6,884 nucleotides of DNA from JAPLLS01 sp041309145 (GCA_041309145.1 JBFZAG010000044.1:1-6884), one strand, 5' to 3'. Shown: positions 1 through 6,212, counted from the stretch's first letter. The notes: generated by a model not told the origin, from the sequence alone. Numbers and translations: made by a program.

Positions 1-900
1 ACTGACCACATGGCCGAAAAAGACCCCCTGGCTGATCAAAAGATCCTCTTTGCGGTAATGGCTGACAATGACCGAAAGATTGGTTGCCGGCGGCATGGCC
101 AATTGCAGAACGATCAAAAGCCCGAAAAGCTCGGGCAGCTTAAAAACAAAAACCAGCCAAAGGCCCAGGGCCGGCATGATCACCAATTTGGCCAGGGTCA
201 TCAAAGCCATTGCTTTCTTCTGGACTTTCCCCAAACGGATGGCCGCGATATTGCCTCCGACCACCAACGTGGCCAGGGGTAAAGTGCAGTCTCCGGCGGC
301 CCGCAGCGGCCGCATTAATATCTCCGGGAAAAAATTTTCCAGCCTGAAGAAAACCAGGACCAGCCCGGCCAGGGTCGCGACTACCGGAGGGTTCAATAAG
401 CTCCACCAGTCAAATCTTTTGGCCTTAGTGAAAGTCAAAAGGTAGACCCCGAAGGAAAACATGATCAGATTGAACCCCAGAAGAAAAAGGAACAAGTAAA
501 TAAACATTATATCCATTTTTTCCGGAGTCAATAACGCGGCCAAAAGGACCAGAGGAAGATAACCGGAATTCTGGAATGAAACCAGGCTTAAAAACTGCAG
601 TTTTTGCTGCCCGCCGTGGACAAAACCGCTAAAAAGCCATCCGATCAAAGATCCCAATAGAGTTACAGCCAGGCTGATCAAAGGAAACAGCCACCAATTG
701 GGAAACGATTCGAACCGGAAATCCTTGAGCAGCCGGGAAAAGATCAAAAGCGGCAAGGTCACGTCTATGACCAGGCGGCTTAAAGCGTTCAACCCTTCTC
801 CCCCCAGGAAATTACGCTTGATCAGGAAATAGCCGATAAGCCCCAGGATAAAACTTTCTCCTACTCCTGAAGCGGTGATCTTAAAAGCCTCTAAAAACAC
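1..900 (-). CDS. AEC family transporter (auxin efflux carrier type), 3' end cut by window edge
   Basis: The minus-strand frame is open from a GTG at 900 to the window edge, giving 300 residues with no stop. A strong ribosome binding site, AAAGGAG, ends 5 nt before the GTG and fixes the start. The protein is very hydrophobic, with about nine visible membrane segments (for example near residues 11-27, 71-91, 112-124, 130-155, 171-186 and 232-254). Motifs typical of AEC permeases are visible: QNSGYLPLVLL near 110-120, NPPVVATLAGL at 170-180, a TLPLATLVVGG stretch at 206-216, and AMPPATNLSVIVSHY at 268-282. Family members are usually about 300-320 residues, so only some 10-20 C-terminal residues should be missing. 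The family exports small organic anions across the inner membrane (malate, malonate or auxin-like compounds), but the substrate cannot be told from sequence. It is transcribed away from tRNA-Leu and appears monocistronic at its 5' end. Confidence 0.9.
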   Translation of the reverse strand, partial: MFLEAFKITASGVGESFILGLIGYFLIKRNFLGGEGLNALSRLVIDVTLPLLIFSRLLKDFRFESFPNWWLFPLISLAVTLLGSLIGWLFSGFVHGGQQKLQFLSLVSFQNSGYLPLVLLAALLTPEKMDIMFIYLFLFLLGFNLIMFSFGVYLLTFTKAKRFDWWSLLNPPVVATLAGLVLVFFRLENFFPEILMRPLRAAGDCTLPLATLVVGGNIAAIRLGKVQKKAMALMTLAKLVIMPALGLWLVFVFKLPELFGLLIVLQLAMPPATNLSVIVSHYRKEDLLISQGVFFGHVVS

Positions 901-923
901 TTTTTCTCCTTTTTAAGGTATAT

Positions 924-952
924 ATTATAGCAACAAACTTTGCCGCCAGCAA
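924..952 (-). promoter_or_regulatory. Sigma70-type promoter of the AEC transporter gene
   Basis: On the minus strand there is TTGCTG (952-947), a 17-bp spacer and a perfect TATAAT (929-924). A start near 917 would give a leader of about 16 nt containing the AAAGGAG ribosome binding site. The -35 matches consensus at only three of six positions, the -10 at all six. Confidence 0.7.
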
Positions 953-994
953 CGATAAAGAATATCTTTAAGAATGGCTTTGCTGAGTTTCAAG

Positions 995-1023
995 TTGACA
1001 GGAGTTTAAGAGTGGATTATACT
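995..1023 (+). promoter_or_regulatory. Consensus sigma70-type promoter of the tRNA-Leu gene
   Basis: TTGACA at 995-1000, a 17-bp spacer and TATACT at 1018-1023 lie just upstream of the tRNA. Predicted transcription start is near 1030, leaving a 5' leader of only about 5 nt for RNase P to remove. It faces away from the AEC promoter; the two -35 boxes are 42 bp apart. Confidence 0.85.
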
Positions 1024-1034
1024 TAGTGGATATT

Positions 1035-1119
1035 GCGGAGGTGGCGGAATTGGCAGACGCGCAGGTCTCAGAAGCCTGTGCCGCGAGGTGTGAGGGTTCA
1101 ACTCCCTCCCTCCGCACCA
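1035..1119 (+). tRNA. tRNA-Leu (anticodon CAG), CCA encoded
   Basis: This is an 85-nt class II tRNA. The 7-bp acceptor stem is perfect (GCGGAGG at 1035-1041 with CCTCCGC at 1109-1115), followed by discriminator A at 1116 and an encoded CCA at 1117-1119. The anticodon arm CAGGT/GCCTG encloses the loop CTCAGAA, with T33 and anticodon CAG at 1069-1071, which reads CTG leucine codons. The long variable arm, expected for Leu, Ser and Tyr tRNAs, lies between about 1079 and 1091. The T arm is GAGGG-TTCAACT-CCCTC, ending at 1108, and the D arm carries the usual GGCAGA segment. The gene stands alone, with a promoter directly upstream and a strong hairpin directly downstream. A short open frame across it is spurious. 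Confidence 0.97.
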
Positions 1120-1126
1120 GATTTGC

Positions 1127-1187
1127 AAAATAAAGGGGACGCTTCTGTTTTTCCAGCTGGAAAAAATAGAAACGTCCCCTTTATTTT
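1127..1187. repeat. 61-bp near-perfect inverted repeat, REP-like palindrome
   Basis: The two arms mirror around CCAGCTGG (1153-1160). Pairing runs from A1127 with T1187 inward for about 30 bp. It is interrupted only by one C1142/A1172 mismatch, one G-T pair (1147/1167) and a bulged A1166. Each arm reads outward as the complement of AAAATAAAGGGGACG then TTCT. The arms are far longer than a terminator needs, and the AAAGGGGACG end resembles REP-type palindromes that are dispersed in some bacterial genomes and mobilised by REP-associated tyrosine transposases. That relation is from memory and cannot be tested with a single copy in this window. Confidence 0.85.
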
Positions 1188-1200
1188 TATTTTAATTTTT
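1127..1200 (+). terminator. Probable terminator of tRNA-Leu, likely bidirectional
   Basis: The hairpin begins 8 bp after the tRNA CCA and is followed by a T-rich tract to 1200, as expected for an intrinsic terminator of the tRNA transcript. On the opposite strand the hairpin is followed by TTTATTTT, so it could also stop minus-strand transcription arriving from the gene at 1269-1757. The two genes converge on it. Confidence 0.65.
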
Positions 1201-1268
1201 TATAAACTCAAACTGTTAATTACGGGCTTCCCCGGCTATTAAGTGCGTTATCCGCTATCGACGCCGCC

Positions 1269-1757
1269 TTATTTAATCCGACCAGTAGTATCTGACACTT
1301 TCGTTGCTGTTTCCGGGGCTTTAGAGACTTTCGTACCAATAATATCCTTTACATAGCTCGCCGCCTTATAAGTAGCACCCAGACCGCCAAAAGAAAGAGG
1401 ATAAGTGTCCACTGCTTTAACCACATTATTTATCTGAGGAGCTACATAAGTATTGTATCCGGTAACTCCTGCCTGAAAAGTACTAAAGGGGATAGTAGCG
1501 ATTTTTGTCGCGCCGGCGCTAAGAGTCTGGTAATTATTCTGCAAACCAGTATTTATACTTGAAAACGTCGGGGATATATAAGTCTTATATCCGCTATCTA
1601 TCCCGGTACTTATAGCCCCCAACCCACCCTTAATAGCTCCAAACGGGTCCGCATTAAAATCTTGTAATCCTTGCGTGATCCAATCTGCGGCAAATAATAA
1701 AGCTGGCGAAACCAAAATGATCACTAATAACAAAATCATTGATCCGGCCCTTTTCAT
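1269..1757 (-). CDS. Hypothetical exported protein with internal repeat
   Basis: I do not recognise a family. The 162-residue product starts with an N-terminal signal peptide: KR at 2-3, a hydrophobic core at about 7-22, and a probable signal peptidase I site after the FAA at 22-24. The mature part is about 138 residues, rich in Gly, Thr, Ser, Tyr and Ala, and has no cysteine. It contains two similar segments 44 residues apart: SGYKTYISP (55-63) and TGYNTYVAP (99-107). Flanking residues are also similar, as are FGAIKGGLGA and FGGLGATYKA at 40-49 and 123-132. This suggests a repetitive, perhaps amyloid-like or surface structure, which is inference. The ATG is preceded by a purine-rich GAGGGGGG ribosome binding site. 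The gene looks richer in A+T than the operon upstream. It lies downstream of the glycosidase gene on the same strand, but 133 bp away and with its own -10 box. Confidence 0.75.
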   Translation of the reverse strand: MKRAGSMILLLVIILVSPALLFAADWITQGLQDFNADPFGAIKGGLGAISTGIDSGYKTYISPTFSSINTGLQNNYQTLSAGATKIATIPFSTFQAGVTGYNTYVAPQINNVVKAVDTYPLSFGGLGATYKAASYVKDIIGTKVSKAPETATKVSDTTGRIK

Positions 1758-1775
1758 ATCTACCCCCCTCTTTAT

Positions 1776-1781
1776 ATTATA
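1776..1781 (-). promoter_or_regulatory. Candidate -10 box for the small exported protein gene
   Basis: A perfect TATAAT on the minus strand lies 18 nt before the ATG at 1757, placing a start near 1769 and leaving room for the GAGGGGGG ribosome binding site. No convincing -35 hexamer sits 16-18 bp further upstream; the region is A+T-rich, so a chance match is possible. Confidence 0.4.
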
Positions 1782-1890
1782 TTTTTTCCTGATACTTAAA
1801 TATAACCTACTTTGGGAGCGATTTCAAGGCTAAGAGCTCTACGTATTGAAAGCCTTTTCCTGGAGAAAAATCCAAATTTTCTTGTTTCTT

Positions 1891-2946
1891 TTATTTCTTA
1901 GTCCACTTCCGGAAGGCTTGTTTATAAGCGGTAAAAGAAGGTTTCTTGGAAAAGTCGTTTCTCAGAAGGCCGAAATAGTCGACCCCGTTTTTCCAGTGCT
2001 GGTTAGTGTCCCGGAAAAAAGCCCAGAACACTGTTTCCACGGACTCGTCTTTTAATAAATTCTCATATACCTCTTTGACCCAGCGGGCCTGGTCTTTTTC
2101 GCCGGGATTCTTGCCCATCCACCAGTTTTCCACTTTTCTTCCTTTTTTGACCCCGGGACAGCCGATCTCGGTGATCCAGATCTTTTTATCCCCGTCTTTA
2201 TTCCTGGCCATTACTTTTCTGGTCAGCCGGATAAAAGCTTGGGCTCTTTTGATAGCTTGCGGATCCAAAGGGCTCTCAAAAATATGGATGTTCATGATGT
2301 CAAAATATCCCTGAGCGCCGTTATCGTAGAGGCGGTTTACTCCGCTCAGGCCGCTGGCCAACCCGCCGTTCAAGATCTTGCAATCAGGGTCGATCTTTTT
2401 GAGCTCCACGTAGACTTCTTTCAAAAGATCAACGTAACCTTTCAGCCCGTCCTGCGGGTTCCAATAAACCTGAGAATCCGGCTCATTCCAGAGCTCCCAG
2501 TATTTGACTTTATCCTTATAACGCCGGACAACGCCTTTGGCGTATTTCAGGAAAAAAGCGCTGTCCGGATCAGGGTAATTCCAGCAACCTTTCGGAGACG
2601 CCCAGTCCGCGCTGTAATCAAGGATCCCCAGGATCTCTATTTTATTCCGGGACAAAAGTTCCACCAGCGCATCATACTTGGCATAGCCGATATTTCCCTG
2701 GACCGGCTCGATATCCTGCCAGCCAAAATCGATCCGCACAAACCCGACCCCGGCTTCTTTCATCAAAGCGACCGATTTTTCCAGAGTTGCCCGGTCGGGA
2801 TACTGAAAATTATTCCAGGAATGGTTCCAGTGCAAAAATTCCAACACCCCGAAAGGATTTATCTTGCGCTCTTCTGCCCCGGCCATGTTCGCCCCCATAC
2901 TGAAAAAAAAAGTTAACAGCAATAAGAAAACCGGCTTTTTATTCAT
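1891..2946 (-). CDS. Exported clan GH-A glycoside hydrolase (GH39/GH5-like)
   Basis: The 351-residue product starts with an N-terminal signal sequence (about residues 1-24, cleavage likely after AGA). A TIM-barrel glycosidase domain fills the rest. Clan GH-A marks are clear. The acid/base glutamate is E155 in the WNEPD motif at 153-157, and the nucleophile glutamate is E260 in WITEIGCP (257-264). RIDF at 71-74, MNIHIF at 218-223 and VFWAFF near 306-311 fit the barrel strands. It most resembles GH39-type and PslG-like enzymes, which cut beta-linked polysaccharides, but the substrate cannot be assigned. The ATG at 2946 lies inside the end of the Maf-M48 gene (8-bp overlap), suggesting translational coupling. 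The upstream SD-like element is only a weak CGGGGAC. An in-frame ATG at 3093 would add 49 residues, bury the signal peptide and overlap the upstream gene, so I reject it. This is the last gene of the pyrE operon. Confidence 0.88.
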   Translation of the reverse strand: MNKKPVFLLLLTFFFSMGANMAGAEERKINPFGVLEFLHWNHSWNNFQYPDRATLEKSVALMKEAGVGFVRIDFGWQDIEPVQGNIGYAKYDALVELLSRNKIEILGILDYSADWASPKGCWNYPDPDSAFFLKYAKGVVRRYKDKVKYWELWNEPDSQVYWNPQDGLKGYVDLLKEVYVELKKIDPDCKILNGGLASGLSGVNRLYDNGAQGYFDIMNIHIFESPLDPQAIKRAQAFIRLTRKVMARNKDGDKKIWITEIGCPGVKKGRKVENWWMGKNPGEKDQARWVKEVYENLLKDESVETVFWAFFRDTNQHWKNGVDYFGLLRNDFSKKPSFTAYKQAFRKWTKK

Positions 2947-4300
2947 GCGGCTTGTCCCCGATATTGATGTAATCGCCAAAATCGATCTTTTCTCCCAATT
3001 CCTGTTTGACCACCCGGATCCGGTCCGGGACAAACGGGTGGGTCCTGAAGTAACTTTTCGGCTGCAGGGGTTTCCTGCGGTTATTCTCCTCAAGTTTCTT
3101 CAGAAAAGCGATCATGGCTAAAGGATCGTATCCGGCGAGTTTCGCGTAGCGCGCTCCGAGCTGATCAGCCAGCAGCTCATCTTCCCGGCTATAGCCCAAA
3201 TACAGCTGGGTAAAAGCCAGATCAGCCGCGTTTCTTACCGGCCCGGCCTGAGGGATGGGAATGGTGACCAGCTGGGCCAGGGTATAGCCCATGGCCGCCT
3301 GCAATTTCTTGATGCTGTGGCGGGCGACGATATGCCCGACTTCATGGGCCAGGACAGATGCCAGCTCGTCATCATTAGCGACCCGGTCGATCAGCCCGCT
3401 ATTGACATAAACAAATCCGCCCGGCAAAGACACGGCGTTGATCTCATCTTCGGCGATAGCCTTAAAAATGTAATCAATGTCTTTTCTATCGGCTACCGCC
3501 GCGATCTTTTTACCGATGGTCTTGACCCTGTCCTGGATCAAAGGGTCTTCCGTAAGCTTGACCTGCTTCTCCAACTGTTTGGACATGGACCTGCCCAGCT
3601 CTACCTCCCGGTCGGAGGAATAAAAATACGATTCCTGCTGGCCGGTGACCACATTATACTCGGTAGAACAGCCGGCTAACAAAGTCACAAGTTCACAAAG
3701 ACACAAAGTCACAAGTAAGAACTTAAAAGCCTGAAAACCTATTTCTTTAAGCATAAGATAAAGCCGGCGCAAAGGCAAGCCCACCACATTATAATAACAG
3801 CCCTCTATCCTGCGGATGAAGAAAGCTCCTTTGCCCTGGATATCAAAACTTCCCGCTTTATCTAAAGGAGAAACAACTTTAAAATAAGCCTCGATCTGCC
3901 GGTCAGTCAGCTTATCCATGTAAATTCTGGTCTTCTCGCAGCTGACTTTGACCTTGTTGCGATCCCGGTCTAAAACGCAGACCCCGGAGTAGATCCACTG
4001 GGATCTTCCGGAAAGAGATTTAAGCATGCGGCGCGCGTCTTTGAGATTTTTGGGCTTGCCGAAGATCTTTTTGCCGCAGACCACGATAGTATCCGCGCTG
4101 ATAATGACCCCGGATTTGACCTTTTTGGACACGGCCCTGGCTTTAAGCAGGGCGTTTTTTCGGACCAGGGCGGAAAAAGAGCTCCCTTCGGGGATATTGG
4201 TTTCTTTCGCTCCGCTGGTAACGACCTCAAATTTCAGCCCGAAAACCTCCAGCAACTTTTTGCGGGCCTTAGAATCCGAAGCTAGATATATTTTTCTCAT
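2939..4300 (-). CDS. Maf-like nucleotide pyrophosphatase fused to M48 family metalloprotease
   Basis: This is one uninterrupted 453-residue frame. Residues 1-about 188 are a complete Maf domain: LASDSKARKKLL (6-17), SADTIV with D70, GKP (81-83), SGV (105-107), DKAGSFDIQG (147-156) and YNVVGLPL (170-177). Maf enzymes are cytoplasmic and hydrolyse dTTP, UTP or modified NTPs to monophosphates. Residues about 189-210 are hydrophobic and end in LLAGC, a lipobox with C211. The rest is an M48 protease: HEVGH at 319-323 gives two zinc ligands and the catalytic glutamate, ELLAD (375-379) gives the third ligand E375, and THP at 420-422 matches the conserved late histidine of BepA-like proteases. Its ATG directly follows the TAA of the oxidoreductase gene. 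An internal ATG (M183, 3754-3752) could start a separate lipoprotein, but it has no visible ribosome binding site. It could therefore be a true fusion with cytoplasmic Maf and exported protease, or two in-frame overlapping products. Confidence 0.88.
   Translation of the reverse strand: MRKIYLASDSKARKKLLEVFGLKFEVVTSGAKETNIPEGSSFSALVRKNALLKARAVSKKVKSGVIISADTIVVCGKKIFGKPKNLKDARRMLKSLSGRSQWIYSGVCVLDRDRNKVKVSCEKTRIYMDKLTDRQIEAYFKVVSPLDKAGSFDIQGKGAFFIRRIEGCYYNVVGLPLRRLYLMLKEIGFQAFKFLLVTLCLCELVTLLAGCSTEYNVVTGQQESYFYSSDREVELGRSMSKQLEKQVKLTEDPLIQDRVKTIGKKIAAVADRKDIDYIFKAIAEDEINAVSLPGGFVYVNSGLIDRVANDDELASVLAHEVGHIVARHSIKKLQAAMGYTLAQLVTIPIPQAGPVRNAADLAFTQLYLGYSREDELLADQLGARYAKLAGYDPLAMIAFLKKLEENNRRKPLQPKSYFRTHPFVPDRIRVVKQELGEKIDFGDYINIGDKPHE
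3679..3716. repeat. CACAAAG-type short repeat at the Maf-M48 junction
   Basis: The 12-mer AAAGTCACAAGT occurs at 3681-3692 and again exactly 24 bp later at 3705-3716. Related CACAAAG words fill the gap, giving five CACAAAG-like words with a period of 7-8 bp. On the coding strand the two copies each encode Leu-Val-Thr-Leu (residues 196-199 and 204-207) and so build most of the hydrophobic core in front of the lipobox. The 24-bp spacing keeps the frame. Confidence 0.75.
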
Positions 4301-5539
4301 TTAAGCCGAAGCCGCGCTTTCTCCGGCCAGATAGCCGGTAGAAAATGCCGCCTGCAGGTTGAACCCTCCGGTATCAGCGTCGACATCGATCATTTCCCCG
4401 CAAAAATACAACCCCCTGATCTTGCGGGAGCCCATAGTCCGGGGGTCGATGTCCTTTAAGCTCACTCCGCCCCGGGTGATCATCGCCTCTTCAAGGGGCC
4501 GGGTGTCTTTGATTTCCAAACTGAAAGCTTTGAGCATCCTGACGATGGCTTTGCGCTCTTCCTGGGTGACCTGATTAGCTTTTTTATCCGGAGAGATCTT
4601 GAGCCGGTTTAAAAAAACCTTGATCAAGGATAAAGGCAAGATCTGCTTCAAAACATTATCCAGGTTTTTCCGGGAAAGGGCGTTGAATTCTCTGAGCAAG
4701 CGGCTGTCCAGCTGCTCCGCAGACAAAGCCGGTTTAAAATCAATTTCCACCCTGGTCTTAAGTTTTTTGAGCAGCCAATCCGCGATCTTTCCGCTTAAAG
4801 TCAGGACCAGCGGCCCGGAAATCCCGAAATCAGTGAATACCATTTCCCCGATCGGGGAAACGATCTCTTTTTCCGGGGAGGAAAACTTCAGCCGGATATT
4901 TTTCAAGGTCAGCCCCTGAGGAACTTTAAAATTTTCTTTTCTGGTTTCTAAAGCCACCAGCCCCGGCCGGACAGGAATGACCTTATGGCCGGTTTTTTCC
5001 GCCCAGAACAAACCGTCTCCGGTTGAGCCGGTAAAACTATAGGTTACTCCACCGGTTGCCAGGATAACTTTATCCGCCAAAACCGATTCGCCGGAACTTA
5101 AAAGCACCCCCAAAGCCCGGCCGTTTTTGACCAGTAATCCCTTAACGCAAGCGTTGTAAACCAGCTTGACCCGGTTTTTAGCCAGCTCGTTTTTCAGGAC
5201 TTCGACAATGCTGGATGAGCGGTCGGTCTGAGGGAATACCCGCTCCTGCCTTTCGACTTTTAAGACCAGCCCTCTTTCCCGGAAGAATTCGACCAGCTCC
5301 CGGTTGAAAAATTTCTTGAAAGCGTCCCTTAGGAATTGTCCGTTTTCGGAGAATCTTTCTAAAAAATCTTCCAGTCCGCAGTTATTGGTTATATTGCAGC
5401 GGCCTTTGCCGCTTAAAAGAAGTTTGTTGCCGGGATGGGAATTTTTTTCGAAGAGGATCACTTCTTTAGCCAGCTGGCTGGCCCGGATAGCGGCCATCAT
5501 GCCCGCGGGGCCGGCGCCGACTATGATAATCTTTTCCAT
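4301..5539 (-). CDS. HI0933-like FAD-dependent oxidoreductase (YhiN/BaiN family)
   Basis: The 412-residue flavoprotein matches the usual length of its family, which databases often label 'aminoacetone oxidase family FAD-binding enzyme'. The N-terminal Rossmann motif GAGPAG is at 8-13, and E31 ends the second strand for ribose binding. The family signature GNKLLLSGKGRCNITN is at 37-52. ATGG at 161-164, FTDFGISGP at 235-243, TRGGVSLKDIDPRTM at 355-369 and the C-terminal FCGEMIDVDADTGGFN at 379-394 complete the FAD-binding fold. The physiological substrate of this widespread family is not settled; E. coli YhiN and the clostridial BaiN are relatives. It is a cytoplasmic enzyme. The start lies 26 bp after the pyrE stop and shows no clear Shine-Dalgarno sequence. 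Its TAA abuts the next ATG with no gap. Nothing appears truncated or missing. Confidence 0.93.
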   Translation of the reverse strand: MEKIIIVGAGPAGMMAAIRASQLAKEVILFEKNSHPGNKLLLSGKGRCNITNNCGLEDFLERFSENGQFLRDAFKKFFNRELVEFFRERGLVLKVERQERVFPQTDRSSSIVEVLKNELAKNRVKLVYNACVKGLLVKNGRALGVLLSSGESVLADKVILATGGVTYSFTGSTGDGLFWAEKTGHKVIPVRPGLVALETRKENFKVPQGLTLKNIRLKFSSPEKEIVSPIGEMVFTDFGISGPLVLTLSGKIADWLLKKLKTRVEIDFKPALSAEQLDSRLLREFNALSRKNLDNVLKQILPLSLIKVFLNRLKISPDKKANQVTQEERKAIVRMLKAFSLEIKDTRPLEEAMITRGGVSLKDIDPRTMGSRKIRGLYFCGEMIDVDADTGGFNLQAAFSTGYLAGESAASA

Positions 5540-5565
5540 GGCTAGGTTAATAACGGACAGGCCAC

Positions 5566-6129
5566 TTATACCCCCAGGTCGGCCAGACTGAAGATCGATT
5601 CCAGCTTCAATCCCGCTTTGCCGAGATTTTCTTTGGCCCCTTCGTTGCGGTCGACGATGACGATAGCTTTTTCGGCGATGACCCCCAGGGAATCTAAGAC
5701 CTCTTTAGCTTCAACCAAAGATTTTCCGGTGGTCGCCACGTCATCCACCAGGACCACTTTGTCGCCGGGCTTCAAAGCCGGCCCTTCTACCTGGCGCTGG
5801 GTACCGTGGACTTTGGCGGCTTTGCGGACGATAAAAGTCTTTATGGGCGGCCCGGACTGAATATAGCTTAAACAGGCTACCGCCCCGACTATGGGGTCAG
5901 CTCCCAGGGTCGGCCCTCCGAAACCGTCCAAAGGATCATTTTTGATCATATCCAAGATTATGGCCGCGATAAGGTAAGCGCCCTCGGGGGTCATGGTGAT
6001 TATTCTGCCGTCGAGGTAAAAATTGCTTTCCTTTCCGGAAGAAAGGATAAATCTGCCTTTTTTGAAAGCCTCTTTCTTGAGTAAAACCAGAAGCTTTCCT
6101 TTTAACTGGGCTGTATTTTGGTTTTCCAT
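5566..6129 (-). CDS. pyrE: Orotate phosphoribosyltransferase
   Basis: PyrE joins orotate and PRPP to give OMP, the fifth step of pyrimidine synthesis, in the cytoplasm. The 187-residue length is normal for the short bacterial form. The entry motif LSSGKESNFYLDGR is at 29-42. The flexible catalytic loop holds R102, K103, K106 and H108 in VRKAAKVHG. The PRPP-binding motif VVLVDDVATTGKS is at 125-137, with D129 and D130. The ATG at 6129 is the only good start: an in-frame TAA lies 15 nt upstream, and there is no alternative ATG, GTG or TTG before the first conserved motif. There is no Shine-Dalgarno sequence. It is the first gene of a four-gene operon that also carries a Maf domain, another pyrimidine-nucleotide-related activity. 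No attenuator or PyrR-type leader can exist here because the promoter leaves almost no leader. Confidence 0.95.
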   Translation of the reverse strand: MENQNTAQLKGKLLVLLKKEAFKKGRFILSSGKESNFYLDGRIITMTPEGAYLIAAIILDMIKNDPLDGFGGPTLGADPIVGAVACLSYIQSGPPIKTFIVRKAAKVHGTQRQVEGPALKPGDKVVLVDDVATTGKSLVEAKEVLDSLGVIAEKAIVIVDRNEGAKENLGKAGLKLESIFSLADLGV

Positions 6130-6138
6130 AGTGGACTT

Positions 6139-6167
6139 ATTTTACTATCCCGGGACTTCAGTGTCAA
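6139..6167 (-). promoter_or_regulatory. Consensus sigma70-type promoter of the pyrE operon
   Basis: On the minus strand a perfect TTGACA (6167-6162), a 17-bp spacer and TAAAAT (6144-6139, five of six matches) end only 9 nt before the pyrE ATG. The start would fall near A6132 or on the ATG itself, giving a leader of 0-3 nt. Confidence 0.82.
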
Positions 6168-6183
6168 GGAACAAGTCGAAAGA

Positions 6184-6212
6184 TTGACAAAGCTCTTTTT
6201 AATTGTTATTAT
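6184..6212 (+). promoter_or_regulatory. Consensus sigma70-type promoter of the comF-like gene
   Basis: TTGACA (6184-6189), a 17-bp spacer and TATTAT (6207-6212) precede the ComF start. Transcription should begin near 6219, leaving a leader of about 9 nt, so the AGGTG element at 6219-6223 would sit at the extreme 5' end of the mRNA. Confidence 0.82.

Noticed and set aside
68..445. Open frames on both strands inside the first 450 bp
   Set aside because: They overlap the AEC transporter frame, which carries family motifs and membrane segments. Their products are low-complexity and basic, without motifs.
1033..1242. 69-codon plus-strand frame over the tRNA
   Set aside because: It runs through tRNA-Leu and the palindrome; a coding role is implausible.
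1035..1268. Integration site of a mobile element at tRNA-Leu
   Set aside because: I found no second copy of the tRNA 3' end, no integrase and no phage or plasmid gene in the window.
1826..1856. Possible terminator after the glycosidase gene (AAGGCT/AGCCTT)
   Set aside because: Only a 6-bp stem with a 19-nt loop, and no T-tract follows on the minus strand. The end of the pyrE operon transcript stays undefined.
2239..2916. Plus-strand open frame of 225 codons
   Set aside because: It lies wholly opposite the glycosidase gene and has no domain, ribosome binding site or promoter. Its length follows from the codon bias of the real gene.
2947..3093. N-terminal 49-residue extension of the glycosidase from an ATG at 3093
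   Set aside because: It would overlap the Maf-M48 gene by 155 bp and place the obvious signal peptide in the middle of the protein. The ATG at 2946 gives a normal exported enzyme.
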